A stretch of 64,000 bases of DNA from positions 18,985,001 through 19,049,000 of the forward strand of contig OX621265.1 of assembly GCA_951640165.1 (NCBI GenBank), written 5' to 3'. Each line of letters starts with the position of its first letter. Positions within the stretch are counted from its first letter, which is position 1. Positions 31,598-43,085 of the stretch are shown here, piece by piece. This DNA comes from Pseudoips prasinana (taxonomy: Eukaryota; Arthropoda; Insecta; Lepidoptera; Nolidae). The notes below the pieces were generated by a model that was not told where the DNA came from, ran no database searches, and saw only the letters and a list, made by a program, of their open reading frames with translations. The position numbers were made by a program, and so were the translations under genes.

Positions 31598-31796
31598 TTT
31601 TATATTATATATATTCTTAAATCAATATGGCAAAATGTAATAAAATGTATTTAGAACTAACTAGATTAGTTGTCTTAGAAATATATTTGTTTACACTAAG
31701 GTCAAAAAGACCAACTATTACTTTCCTTCTAATCAACCAATTTTTCTATTCAAATTTAAATTTCTTTTCATATATTCAGCAATATCTAGTAGTAGC

Positions 31797-32162
31797 GACT
31801 GCCTCGTTGGTCTAGCGGTAGCGTGTTCAACCGTAGATAATGAGGTCCTGGGTTCACATCCCGGGTCGGACCAAAAAGTGATTTAGGATATTTGCGTAAA
31901 AAAGAAATTTCTCAGTGTCAACCCGAAGTCTGGGAGTTGGCGGTATTACACCCCCGTGCCTCGGAGAGCACGTTAACCCATCGGTTCTGTACCTCACCTC
32001 TTCCCGGTCATGTCGCTAGTCGTCCCATCGGCTCATGAGAGTGATGTAATAGAAAGTGCCCCTGTGTTTGCGCACACACTTGTGCACTATATTATGTCCT
32101 GCGCAATTGGCTAGTCTCCATGGAGTGGCCGAAATTCGGTCGGGAGTACATTATTATTATAT
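31797..32162 (+). mobile_element. SINE G, full copy, about 200 bp upstream of fj frame
   Basis: tRNA-like head with tggtctagcggtagcgtgtt (A-box region) and gggttcacatccc (B-box region), body cgaagtctgggagttggcgg, gtgcctcggagagcacgtt, cgcacacacttgtgcac, and cgaaattcggtcggg ... (att)n end. Confidence 0.87.
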
Positions 32163-33040
32163 TAATATCTATCAATCAATCAATCAAATTATTTATTTGC
32201 AAAAATGGGTGTTTGACATTAGTTTTTACAAAGGTAGTAGGTATCACCATGATCAGCTTTTAGGCATGCAAATATTTTAAATAAAATGCTCGCAAATACA
32301 AACATCACATTTACCTAAAATTACATCTACATCTAATAAATAGTAATAGTTAGTGTTATTTGTTTAAGGTCAAGTTTAGGATTTATTTGTGGGAATAAAC
32401 ATTTTTTCTTTCCTATTACCTAGATGGCTTCAGCCCCCGTTCGCCCCTACTGTTCGGTCACTTTCTGCCACCCTGTTGACTATAGACAACTTATTTTTTT
32501 TATAAACGCACAGATTGCATAATTCATCAATGTCGTAAACGATATGACGTTTAGTGTTTGATAACAATCAAAGAGATGACAGATGATTTTATCTGACAAG
32601 GGGAGTGGACGAAAAAATTTTGGAATGTGCAGCAGGATAATGATTTATCTGTATTTTTTTTCGAATGACTTCTTAAATACTGAGGGTAGGTAGGAATCAT
32701 AGTGGACACATGTTAATAATGTATGTAGGTCGGCGATGGCTGGCCCTCATGTCATACTCGTGAACGGGTGCTGCTTGCGGTAACTGGTCGAACTGCTGTT
32801 GGGGTACTCATATTATTTTATTTTTTCATACAGTCGTTGCCTCTGGTTGACTTCGTGTGACTTGTTAATTTTGTAAATGTACGCGGATGTACCCACCGTT
32901 TTCTCATCTAGCAAGAGGTTATTCTAATTGCTTGAGTGAAATTTAATGTTATTGTTTATTATCTCACAATTTTTCGATTTATTAGATAACAACGGTTCTG
33001 TGCGTGCATTAGCCTACATAACGCCCATCACAATGTAAGA
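32163..33040. other. no gene seen; possible non-LTR tail at left
   Basis: 32165-32300 may be a minus-strand non-LTR 3' end (aataaataatttgattgatt complement). The rest is AT-rich. Confidence 0.4.
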
Positions 33041-33044
33041 AAAT

Positions 33045-33525
33045 ACATGATTAATTTTATAAAAATCGCTTCAGCCGTTTAGACGTGAAGAAGTAACAAA
33101 CATATAATACACTCACACACTTTCGCCTTTATAATATTAGTCTGATATCCACTAGCTGTACCTACCCGCGACTACGTCCGCGTGGAATAATGTAATCGTG
33201 GTGAGCATATTTAATTATTTAGGCTAATAATTTTAATAAGACAAACGTATACACTTTAATGAGCCGTTATTTCCAGTGTTTCAACTCAAAACACCTTATA
33301 AAATTATTTAAATATTTATTTAATAATGAAATAATGAATCAATAGGCTAAAAAATACGTTTATAGACATAAACCAGACATAAACATTTTTTTAAGATTAT
33401 TAATTCGACAAAAATCCTCTGTTCTATGACTATGTGTGTGCCAAATTTCATTAAAATCAGTTCAGTAATTTGGCGTGAAAGTACGACAGACAGACAGAGT
33501 TACTTTCGCATTTATATAGTAAGGA
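33045..33525 (-). mobile_element. two adjacent Helitron remnants/copies
   Basis: 33045-33135 is the 5' end region of a TCCTACTAATATT-type element (complement ctttcgcctttataatatta). 33152-33525 is a longer one: CTAGctgtacctacccgcga at left, ...agtaaGGA at right, flanked by A and T. Confidence 0.7.
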
Positions 33526-33579
33526 TTGTACTGGCAGCCCTAACCAAATTTCTGCCAGAAGCACTACTAACGTGATCCA

Positions 33580-33935
33580 ACAGTTTAACTCACTCTCCGA
33601 AGCACAATATTCACTTCCGCATTCACCCATCTATTTACAGTCTGGGGCTCTACCGGCGAAGTCACCGAACATCGTTTTCATGAATGGCGTTCAAATAAAT
33701 AAAAGTTAAAAATGACTTAATCAATAGTGAAATGGGCTTCCATGGCCACATGTGCCGTCATTAATGGTCAGGAATGGATTATCAACTTTGAAGCCGATTT
33801 AACGATTAATTAAGTCATTTTTAAGCTTTATTTATTTGAACACCATTTACGAAAACGATGTTCGGCGACTTAGCCGGTAGAGTCCCTGTTCCCTACCCGC
33901 TTAACCTCGCCGATCGTTAACAGTTAGGAAACAAC
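33580..33935 (-). mobile_element. 5S-derived SINE H, split by MITE K
   Basis: ctccgaagcacaatattc ... cacccatctat at left and gcttaacctcgccgatcg at right, with 33644-33886 between. Confidence 0.65.
33644..33886. mobile_element. MITE K, copy 2 (243 bp)
   Basis: GGGGCTCTACCGGCGAAGTC and its complement ...gacttagccggtagagtccc; same length as copy 1 and the same internal blocks. Confidence 0.85.
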
Positions 33936-34214
33936 TGCCTATTACCTTTATACAAAAAAGCTACATCATAATAATTAGTTAAACTACTGTTTAAACACTG
34001 GGCGGGTACAATTTGTAGGAGGCGGGGTTCGAACCCAATTATTACACCTCAATTATTACGGTCTGATACGGATAAAGTTTTTGTTCGCCTTTTTGTTGAG
34101 AGTTTTATTTGGATTACAATGGTAAGAATATATTTTTAACACTCTTTTATGTTTATATGAAAAAATGTCCTACTGACCGAATTTAGTGATATTCTTTGCC
34201 GTCAGCCACACTGT

Positions 34215-34713
34215 AATAATATCCTGGGACATTATTCACACACGGCCATGTGATCCCAAACTAAGCAGAACTTGTACTATGGAAACCAGATAATAATAAT
34301 ATATAGGGACAATGTCACACAGATCATCCTAGCCCCAAACTAAGCAAAGCTTGTACTATGGGTACCAGGCGATATACATACTTATATAGATAGATAAATA
34401 CTTATAATAGATAGGATACATCCATGACTCAGAAATAAATATTCGTGCTCATCACACAAATATTTGCACTTACCGGGATTCGAACCCAGGGCAACCAGCT
34501 TCGTAGGCAGGAGCACTACCAACTAGGCTACGATGACCGATATACTTCTTAATAATACTATTTTGTAAATACATACTTATATAGATAATTACACCCAGAC
34601 TCAGGACAAACAGATATGTTAATGCACACAAATATCTGTCCTGTGTGGGAATCGAACCCACGACCTCCGGCGTGAAAAGCAAGCATTTGCCAACCACTCC
34701 AACAGGCCCGTCT
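34215..34713 (-). mobile_element. SINE B containing SINE A
   Basis: SINE B tail 34215-34300 and head/core 34545-34713 (gggaatcgaacccacgacc) flank the SINE A copy. Confidence 0.8.
34304..34540 (-). mobile_element. SINE A, full copy, nested in SINE B
   Basis: gggacaatgtcacacagatc ... gggattcgaaccc ... ctaccaactaggctacg. Confidence 0.85.
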
Positions 34714-34784
34714 ATATAATACTTTTATATGCCATCTTCACACAGGATAATTATAATGTCCTACTTCTTTCATTTTGACCAAGG

Positions 34785-35560
34785 CGGTCAGTCTCTATAG
34801 AGACAAACCATCTGCTCGGGTCATATAATAGTGCACAAGAGTGTGCACAAACACAGGGGCACTTAATAATGGGCGACTGGCGACACAATCGGGAAGAGGT
34901 CAGGTACAGTACAGATGACGTTACGTACTCTCCGAGACACGGGGGTATATAAATACCACTTACTTACAGACTCCGGGCCGATACTAAGAACTTTTTAATT
35001 ACAGAATAATTCCAAAACACTTATGTCCTGACCCGGGATTTGAGTTCAGTTCAGTTTATTATACGGATCTTGTGGGAACAAGGAACAACTTCCGTGCGTT
35101 TAAGCGCTTTTGCCATACCTACTATTGGAATCAAATATAACAGCTCACTTAGGACCCTTAAATTGAACCTCGGTGCTTTTGCAGCTGGCTTCTCCAGTTG
35201 CAAATCTCTCATTTTATGAGGCTATAGCCTCTTTACATCATTCTGTCTCCCGCTTTGCTCTGGAGGGAAGTGGAACTATTCATTTTCTAACTCCTCCTTT
35301 TTTGTCTTTCTGATTAAACTCGTTGCGGGATCCAAGACAGTTAAAGCGATACCCCGGGACATGTCTGAGCTTCACCGCTCAGTGTCATTTCAATGTGTGC
35401 CACTGTTGATCCTGGCTTACAGGAGTTGCAGTGGTGGGTAAGAGGGAGGAACTAGTCCCGTTTTAAAAAAAATCATTAAAAAAAACCGGGATTTGAACTC
35501 AGGACCTCATTATCTGCGGACCTGCTACCGCTGGAGCAATCTACAGGTTAGTTATACGAG
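34785..35560 (-). mobile_element. SINE G split by an R1-like tail
   Basis: 34785-35045 and 35486-35560 together cover SINE G. The interrupted sequence ccgggatttga(g/a)(t/c)tcag occurs on both sides, a target duplication of about 17 bp with two differences. Confidence 0.8.
35050..35485 (+). mobile_element. R1-like element, 5'-truncated copy with ORF2 end
   Basis: Starts inside ORF2 (VYYTDLVGTRNNF), ends the ORF at ...YYWNQI-stop, then the full 3' UTR with palindrome GAGGCTATAGCCTC (35218-35231) and an A-rich end. Confirms the natural ORF2 terminus. Confidence 0.85.
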
Positions 35561-36000
35561 TATATTATGTAAAGGTGGGTGACCTACAGGTGACTTTAAC
35601 AGCTTTGACACCAAACTGACGTATTAAAGCATAAAACCACCAGGAGGCCTCATTCCAAGTATTTATGCAACCAAATCTCCGTGGGAAAAAATACCATATT
35701 TGTAACAATTGTATATATATGTGTACTGCATACCTATATACATACTGGTATGTTTATTTATTTAGGACAACCAGTAACTGTTACATTATTGCTAGTCTAA
35801 ATACAACACTTAAAAATTAAAATCAAATGCACAGTTTATTAAGGTGTCACAACATGCACAGATTCATGACACTCGTGACATAAGTAAAAAACAAAAAATA
35901 TATTACAACTAAAACTAAATATAAAATGAAAAATACTATAGCTAAAATAAAATTAAAATATGCACTTTTAAACTTTCGCGTATCATAATTATATATGAAC
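35561..36000. other. no gene seen
   Basis: AT-rich; 35745-35980 may be a non-LTR 3' UTR by its tttattta start, not confirmed. Confidence 0.35.
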
Positions 36001-36039
36001 ATTGTTAACAGGTATTAACGCGACTAACCTTATTGTTAT

Positions 36040-36115
36040 TTTCTCGACGTTTCGACCAAGTTGCATTTATCGTGGTCACGGGGTGTCATCCCGTGACCAC
36101 GTCCATTTGGGAAAA
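36040..36115. repeat. perfect 12-bp-arm hairpin in a dispersed-looking element
   Basis: CGTGGTCACGGG gtgtcat CCCGTGACCACG at 36071-36101, after tctcgacgtttcgaccaag. Probably a terminus or subterminal hairpin of a DNA transposon; partner end not found. Confidence 0.55.
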
Positions 36116-36754
36116 AAAATAAACATAAATGTAATGTATGTGTATCTTAAGAATAGGTATTTGTATCTGTACCTACATATTGTAGATTTATACTTTGCAA
36201 GAGTTTTTCGAAGACAAAGTCTACCCAAGTGACAAATTTATTTATTACGATTATACGGAAAATGGCATGATTTATGGTTTAAGAATTTATTTATTATTAT
36301 AATTTAATAAATAATCATGCATCAACCATCGATTGTAATAAAATTGACATTATTCATATTGTATAGACATTAAATTTTTTGTGTATTTTATTTTATTGAA
36401 CTTATAATATTTTTGACTATTGTTTTTAACTTTATTGAAAGAATGTACCTGCTTGGCTGAATAATATTAAAATTTAAATTAATTGCTGTACCTACCCTAA
36501 CAGGGTTCATGTTGATACCAATATTGTACACATGATTGCAATAAAGAATTGTATTGTATTATAAGGTCGAGGTTCGAACCCCACCGGGGGTGGTCTCCAG
36601 CGCGGCTACTGAGTTCATAGTTTAGCTAGACAGATGGAGCCCTCGCTCGCTTCTATAGCCTGGTGATTCAGTGAAAGCCTCCTAGGTTTACTGTATTCGT
36701 CTAGTTATAAAAAATCCAGGAATTTGGTGTCAACAAACATCACTATATCTGATG
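36116..36754. other. no gene seen
   Basis: AT-rich. 36595-36720 shares cctggtgattcagtgaaagc with 18300-18330, an unclassified repeat. Confidence 0.35.
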
Positions 36755-37115
36755 ATGTCTTCCCGGCCGAATTTCGGCCACGGCGGACTTTCTCAATGGA
36801 GATTAGCCAATTGCGCAGGGAATATTATAGTGCACAAGTGTGTGCGCAAACACAGGGGCACTTTCTGTTCCATCACTCTCAAGATCCGATGGGACGCCTA
36901 GCGACACGACCGGAAACAGGTCAGGTACAGGACCGACGGCTTTACGTGCTTTCCGAGGCACGGGGGTGTAATACCGCTAACTTCCAGACTTCGGGCTGAT
37001 TTTGAGAGATTTATTTTTACGGAAAAATCCCAATATAACTTTTTAGCCCGACCCGGGATTTGAACCCAGAACCTCATTGTCTGTGAATGAACGCTACCGC
37101 TAGACCAACGAGGTA
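36755..37115 (-). mobile_element. SINE G, full copy
   Basis: cgaatttcggccacggcgga ... gacccgggatttgaaccc ... ctaccgctagaccaacga. Confidence 0.87.
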
Positions 37116-37411
37116 GTCACCATAACTACTTAAGTAGCTACAACTAGTTAGTTACATATCAGTACAAAAAAAACCCTTTAAATAAGTTATTTAACCCCCC
37201 TATCCGTCCCTTTACGCAAATTAAGCGTGAAAATACGTTTGTCTTGCTCCAAAACAAATTATATTAAGCTTTTTTATATTGAACCAACCATGTTGTGTCG
37301 TGTTCGACAAAATTCTTATAAACGTAAGATGAGTACAAAAAAACGGTCAACTTTGTTGATAGTGAGGGAAAAAACTCGGGTTCCGTAGAGTTTTATTTGT
37401 TAAGTAAATAG

Positions 37412-37625
37412 TTGGTACATCATCATCATCCAAATCAGCCAAATTGCGTCAACTGCTGGACCAAAGCCTCCCAAAATATTGGGGGCATATGCCATAATCG
37501 CCACGCTTGGCAGACAGACTGGCGGGCGTGGTTTGATGTTCATAGTTCACAGAAAAAGGCTGCTGTCCGTTATCTGGTAGGTATTCCTTCGGACTATTTC
37601 TACGCCGCCCACGGGATGACTCTCA
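37412..37625 (-). mobile_element. element E copy
   Basis: catcatcatccaaatcagcc ... cataatcgccacgcttggca ... ccgcccacgggatga. Confidence 0.75.
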
Positions 37626-38940
37626 TTATAATAATTTTTTTTTTATATAATAATAATGTATTTATTTATCTCTTTCACAAAGGATTGGTGTACATACGAG
37701 TATTATGTAAAGAAATACACAGAATATTATCATACCTTTGTGAGAGACTGGCGTCTATAGTAGGTAAGACCTGTGTTACAGATCACCAGGCTCCCACCTC
37801 TGGGTCACATCTTGGTGATACTGACAAATTATTGAAAATACTATGTACTTAATCTTAATATACTATATATATACGTAACTTTATGAAATAATGAATATAG
37901 TAAAAATGAAACTTACTAATTACAATGTTTGTTAGTGTATGTGTTTGTGAGTGTGTGCAAGTGAGAATTTGTGAGTGAGTGTTTGTTTGTCCGTTTAGCT
38001 TACTTATTATGTGCTATATTTAATTGGCAACATTGATTTAAAATTAGCTGCCCCGGCAAACTTTGAACCGCAATATTTTTTCCTTTCAATACTGTCTAAA
38101 GTCAAATTATATTAATATAGTTTCGGTTTTACAAGCTTTTATTTAACTTGCAATGTATGTTTGTTCGGATGGAATCTTACAACTCAATTTTAAAGCACTT
38201 GCCCTCAACCGATTGAGATTAAAAATTATATTTTTTTCTTTTAGCGCATTTAAATAAAAGGTTTTTTTACCTTAGTTTTTGTATTTTTATTTACATAAAT
38301 ATAAAAAACAGAAACGTAGAGCGATTTGCTTACAAGTAGATTGTTTTGTAGCAAATTATAGCTCAATGCATTCTTGTTTTTTTTTTATCTTAACGATGTG
38401 CTAGTTAACTATCATAATATTAATAACAATTAGCAAAAACTTTGCACCCCTTTTTACGAAAATTTCGCAGACGGAGGAGTATGAAATTTGGAGATCGTTC
38501 ATATGGAGAAGAAGTGCAGATGAACTAATAAAAAAAACATTACTCACACTACCATGCTTTTGACACACTGAGTGTCAAAACTGAGAACATATTAATATTA
38601 TTTATCTTCAAAGTCTATAGTCTTTGACAATAGAACCTTAGTGGCCGAATTTCAAACAAGTATCTAGTTAAAATAAGAACCTTCACAGAGGAACCCTAAA
38701 TTTAAGCTGTGGTTTAAAAAATAAAGCAAAAACAGGCTCCCAGGTTGGTCTGCTCACCACAAAAAAAGGTCGCACACAAGTATTTGTAACAAGGCGATAT
38801 TTATATAGGATTTTATACTGATTTGAGAATCTTAGATGCTTGAAATTGATGTAAATTTTAACCGACTATGAACAAGGAGGATGTTTTTAATTCGACTGTA
38901 TGCTCATTTTGTATATTGGTTACGCGATTACTCTATTATT
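37626..38940. other. no gene supported
   Basis: 37640-37850 looks like a minus-strand non-LTR 3' end. A TG-rich tract lies at 37928-37993. The rest is AT-rich without coding signal. Confidence 0.4.
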
Positions 38941-38944
38941 TGTG

Positions 38945-39445
38945 AACCGGCCGATTGACGTGGTTGGTAAATACTTGCGTTTCAGGTCGTGGGTTCTATT
39001 CCCACGCAGGGCAGATATTTGTGTGCATGAACATCTCTGTTTGTCCTGAGTCTGGGTGTAATCTATACATATAATAAAATCGTAGGAAAGTCGAAACTGT
39101 ACATTGAATATTTTTTTTAAATGATAGTTGGGGCGTGATCTATGGTCGATATAGAAACCAAAAATATAGTTTTTACAATTTTTGTCTGTTTGTCTGTATG
39201 TATGTCCGGGCTAAACTCAAAAAGTACTGCATGGATTTACTTCAAATTTTGCATGAATATTACTAAGAGGTCGGGTCAACATATAGGCTATTATCACGCT
39301 ATCACCTACGGGGGAGAAGCTGTGATAAATTATAGAATTTAACGCGGGTAAAACCGCGGGGCACAGCTAGTTATCTATATAAGTATGTATTTACAAAAGA
39401 AAATTCCATGGTACAAGCTCTGCTTAGTTTGGGATCAGATTTATT
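38945..39445 (+). mobile_element. SINE B containing a Helitron
   Basis: Head and core 38945-39061 (tgggttctattcccacgca), tail 39371-39445. The split is at tgtaA^Ttatct. Confidence 0.82.
39062..39370 (+). mobile_element. Helitron family D, complete, nested in SINE B
   Basis: TCTATACATATAATAAAATC ... gcgggtaaaaccgcg hairpin ... gggcacagCTAG; flanked by A (39061) and T (39371), no duplication. Confidence 0.9.
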
Positions 39446-39925
39446 TTTATATTATTATTATTATAAAATCAATATCTGATCCCAAACTAGACAAAGCCGG
39501 TAACTAGGCAACTGATAAACATACTTATATATTTATAAATACATACATACTAGAGAACACTGCAAAACGTGTAATACAGAACTTTACTTTTTAGATTAAT
39601 TCAAAGTGTTTTTATATAACTTTTTGTACACAAATCGAACTCAAATTTAAGTAGCAATGTCGAATCAATTATAAAATATCTAATTAATTTCCAACAATTA
39701 GTTTTAATTGCTTGCAAGTTGTAACAATATTTTGACTCGACTTTCTCTTATTAAGTCGCATGACACGACAGTTGTACACCCATCTTTCTTATTGACAGTT
39801 CATAAAGTGCTTGACCTAAAATATAGAAATAACTGAGTATGAGAATAAAAAATCATTTTGTGTTTATGCTTACATATTTTGTTTAAGCTCTCTGTGATAT
39901 CTCTGTGATAGTGGATCGGATTACT
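39446..39925. other. no gene seen; SINE B tail fragment
   Basis: 39475-39560 is a diverged SINE B tail on the minus strand; remainder AT-rich. Confidence 0.4.
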
Positions 39926-40365
39926 TATAATAATAATAATATCCTGGGACATTATTTACACACGGCCATCTGATCCCAAACTAAGCAGAGCTTGTACTAT
40001 GGAAACCAGATAACTGATATACTACATATTAAACTACTTTTCTTTTGTAAATACATACTTACATAGTTATATCTATATTTTTTATACACAACGCCCGCCC
40101 TAGGGAATCTAATCCCTGTGTCGCGGGGTACTTTACAAATATATAATAGACGGACACAAATTACATCCAGACTCCGAACAACTATTTATGGGTCACACAA
40201 ATAGTTGTCCTGCGCGGGACTCGAACCCGCGACACGAAGAGGCGAGGCGACTGTCTTGAGACATGTTCATGCACACAAATATCTGTCCTAGGTGGGAATC
40301 GAACCCACGACCTCCAGCGTGAAAAGCAAGCATTTGGCAACCACGCCAACATGCTCGTCTTCATC
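39926..40365 (-). mobile_element. SINE B containing SINE C
   Basis: Tail 39926-40075, head 40261-40365 (gggaatcgaacccacgacc). Confidence 0.8.
40076..40260 (-). mobile_element. SINE C, full copy nested in SINE B
   Basis: gtcgcggggtactttacaaa tail complement, core, head cgggactcgaacccgcgac, gaggcgaggcgactgtctt. Confidence 0.82.
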
Positions 40366-40374
40366 AACGCAGAT

Positions 40375-40487
40375 AAGTATTCATCATCAACATCATCATC
40401 ATCATCAACCACCAAAGACCCTCTCCAAGACTCCCTCAAAGATCTCCACAATGACCGGTCTTGTACTACACGCATCATAGTTTAGTT
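40375..40487 (-). mobile_element. RTE 3' end, diverged
   Basis: catcatcatcatcat then aaagatctccacaatgacc and ggtcttgt. Confidence 0.55.
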
Positions 40488-40489
40488 AA

Positions 40490-40710
40490 TGAGATTTAGT
40501 GATTGGCAAGGTTAAGCAACTAGGCTCGAGGTCAGTCCATAGATGGGTGACCGCCAAAGTGGTTTAATTTCTGAGTGTCTCAGTGTTTCGGAATGCACGA
40601 TAAGCTGTCGGTCCCTGTTGTAGCCATTAGGCAACAGTCGTTAAGCCATGTCAGAAGAGTAATAGGTGGATTGAACAAGTCTTGACACCAGGGTAACCAC
40701 TGCCCCCCTA
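40490..40710 (+). mobile_element. 5S-derived SINE H
   Basis: gcaaggttaagcaactaggc, gaggtcagtccatagatggg, tgaccgcc, body to gggtaaccactgcccc. Confidence 0.82.
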
Positions 40711-40821
40711 ATCGCGGTCACCAACTCGCATGCCTAACGCGGTGACTACGGTACACCCCTCCAAACGGCAACGTTTTAGAAACCTTTGTGGATCATTGGG
40801 TGATATCAGGCTGATGATAAA

Positions 40822-41085
40822 GTATGGTTATCAGTTGTCTGGTTGATGCAGGCTCTATCTAGTAGTTGTTGCGGAAGTATCGTTCGTTCCCGCGACCCCC
40901 GGCGCAGGTGTGAGATGGAACACCGGGGTGGTTTTTAGTCAGTAGGTGTCTGACAGACCCCTCCGCGAATGATCCTCCCATCCATGAAGGATTTTCCACC
41001 CCGCAAAAAAAAAAAAAAAAGGCTCTATCTAGTTAGGGATCAGATGGCAGTGTGCTATTTATCGAGGCTCGTTCTGGGAATTTTC
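40822..41085 (+). mobile_element. SINE B-type tail split by a short poly(A) insertion
   Basis: 40822-40863 and 41034-41085 form a diverged tail. The insert 40864-41020 has a perfect 13-bp duplication. Confidence 0.65.
40864..41020 (+). mobile_element. short non-LTR 3' end with poly(A) and 13-bp target duplication
   Basis: GGCTCTATCTAGT at 40851-40863 and 41021-41033. The insert has caccggggtggtttttagtc and ends in 16-17 As. 5'-truncated tail of a family not otherwise seen here. Confidence 0.8.
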
Positions 41086-41520
41086 CTTGATCGAAATTCC
41101 CAAGAATACTCGCTCTATTCTGCCCCGATTCGGTTATTAAACCCGGCGCAATCGGCTTATCTCTGTTGAGATTAGCCGTCGCTCAAATTATATACAAAAC
41201 AAACTATATTAATTGAAATAAGTGCGTAGAGTATATTAAAAATTATTAACATCCTTCTTTAGATCGTGCGATAACACTTGATTGACAGACGGGACACCGC
41301 CATTTTTCTTTTTTGTCTGTCAAAGTGTTTGTGATCAATATTCTTATGACATTGAAAAGGAAAAAACAAATATGTACGGCTTTAGTCTTGCTACTGGGTT
41401 GTTGGGATTATCGGAATTAGTGGGGGTTCCCATATTTACACGACCAAAAAAGGCGAGTATTGATTTTGCGTGTGGACGAATAATATTAATAAATAATTAA
41501 GTATAATAAGGACTTTTTTT
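41086..41520. other. no gene seen
   Basis: AT-rich; the 72-codon frame at 41282-41500 has no recognised domain. Confidence 0.35.
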
Positions 41521-41525
41521 ATATA

Positions 41526-41765
41526 ATCGGGATTAGTCCCTCCCTCTTACTCACCATTGCAACTCCTGTTCAACAGTGGCTCACAATGAAATGACACTGA
41601 GCGGTGAGGCTCAGGTTTGTCCCGGGGAATCGCGACGCAACGAATTTGATCAGAGAGAAACAAGGAGGAGTTAGAAAATGAAAAGTTCCACTTTCCTCCA
41701 GAGCAAAGCAAAAAGAAGAACTAGAGAAGCCAGCTGCAAAAGCACCGAGGATCAATTTAAGGGTT
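41526..41765 (-). mobile_element. R1-like 3' UTR fragment, internally deleted
   Basis: ggattagtccctccctctta ... ggagttagaaaatgaaaag ... ctgcaaaagcaccgaggatc; the palindrome segment is deleted. Confidence 0.75.
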
Positions 41766-41769
41766 CTAA

Positions 41770-41870
41770 GTGGAATCCGCTGGATGCGAATAGCGCAAGA
41801 CCGGCAATATTGCGTACATCTTTGGGAGAGGCCTATGTTCAGTACTGGACGTCTTTCAGTAGGTATGATG
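41770..41870 (+). mobile_element. RTE 3' end
   Basis: ctggatgcgaatagcgcaag, tctttgggagaggcctatgt, tgatgata end; it follows the R1-like fragment directly. Confidence 0.65.
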
Positions 41871-41871
41871 A

Positions 41872-42015
41872 TAATAATAATACTATATTGGGACATTATT
41901 TACACACGGCCATCTGATCCCAAACTGAGCAGAGCTTGTATTGAAACCAGGTAACTGATATACTACATATACTACTTTTCTTTTGTAAACACACTTATAC
42001 AGATAATTATTAATC
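41872..42015 (-). mobile_element. SINE B, tail and part of core
   Basis: atctgatcccaaactgagca ... acttttcttttgtaaacac; head missing. Confidence 0.65.
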
Positions 42016-42579
42016 TCGCAACGGTCTCTTTTTAGTAATATCCAATCGCAATCCAGACCTCACCGCTTGTCGCTTAACCTTATAACCCCGGATATGAGTA
42101 AATTTTAACAAACAATAAGATTTTGACTCACGATTCCACAATCACAAAGTTACGATCACTCGATCGGCTAACAGTGTTATCAATTGATCGACTTAGGACA
42201 CAGTTTATAAATGACACAGTACAACCACTTTTTTTATTGCACAGTATTATGGTACTGTGACGATCTTCATACTCATGGACGTTCATTCGTCCAAGAGAAC
42301 ATTTAAAAATAAATATTAATAAAGATAAATAGTTTGAAAGGTTCAATTTACCTATCTTGGTACGTCAGTTACAAAATACGTCAAAGGTGTAACATATAGA
42401 AAAAGTAAAGAAAAGATAATTCTATTACTAATAAAAATATTTAATTTATATTTAATTTAAAATACATAATTACAAGATATCGAAGGCATCTGGACTTGTA
42501 GATCGCCATAGTACGATTCCCACCTAGGATAGATATTAGTGGTCATGAACATGTATGTTTGTCCGGAGTCTGGATGTAA

Positions 42580-42787
42580 TCCTAACTAATATTATAAATG
42601 CGAAAGTAACTCTGTCTGTCTGTCTGTTACTCTTTCACGCCAAAACTACTGAACGGATTTGAATGAAATTTGGTATACAGATGGTCTAGACCCTGAGAAA
42701 GAACATAGGCTAATTTTTATAGTTAGGATAACACATAGGCCATATTTTATAAAGTTTAACGCGGGTAAAACCGCGGGGCACAGCTAG
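42580..42787 (+). mobile_element. Helitron of TCCTAACTAATATT family, nested in SINE B
   Basis: TCCTAACTAATATTATAAAT ... gcgggtaaaaccgcg hairpin ... cacagCTAG, flanked by A and T. Confidence 0.88.
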
Positions 42788-42860
42788 TTATCTATATAAG
42801 TATGTATTTACAAAAGAAAAATAGTATATGTAGTATATCAGTTATCGGGTTTCCATAGTA

Positions 42861-43013
42861 ATAATAATATATCTCGGGACAATGTCACACAGATCATCCT
42901 AGCCCCAAACTAAGCAAAGCTTGTACTATGGGTACCAGGTGACGATATACATACTTATATAGATAGATAAATACTTATATACATAGAAAACATCCATGAC
43001 TCAGAAACAAATA
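42861..43013 (-). mobile_element. SINE A, 5'-truncated, nested in SINE B
   Basis: Flanked by CATAGTA at 42854-42860 and 43014-43020; runs from the tail to the core (catccatgactcagaaaca). Confidence 0.75.
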
Positions 43014-43085
43014 CATAGTACAAGCTCTGCTTAGTTTGGGATCAGATAGCCGTGTGTGAATAATGTCCCAGGATATTATTATTAC

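Larger units (their letters stand above)
42485..43085 (+). mobile_element. SINE B carrying a Helitron and a SINE A fragment
   Basis: Segments 42485-42579, 42788-42860 and 43021-43085 align in order to SINE B. The first gap is a Helitron at tgtaA^Ttatct, the second a SINE A tail with duplicated CATAGTA. Confidence 0.8.

Noticed and set aside
31827..31870. possible tRNA gene
   Set aside because: A- and B-box-like sequences are present, but they head a SINE with body and tail found many times; no cloverleaf with a full acceptor stem. The same applies to all other tRNA-like heads.
37412..37852. 146-codon plus-strand frame
   Set aside because: The N-terminal part is antisense element E; the remainder shows no domain.
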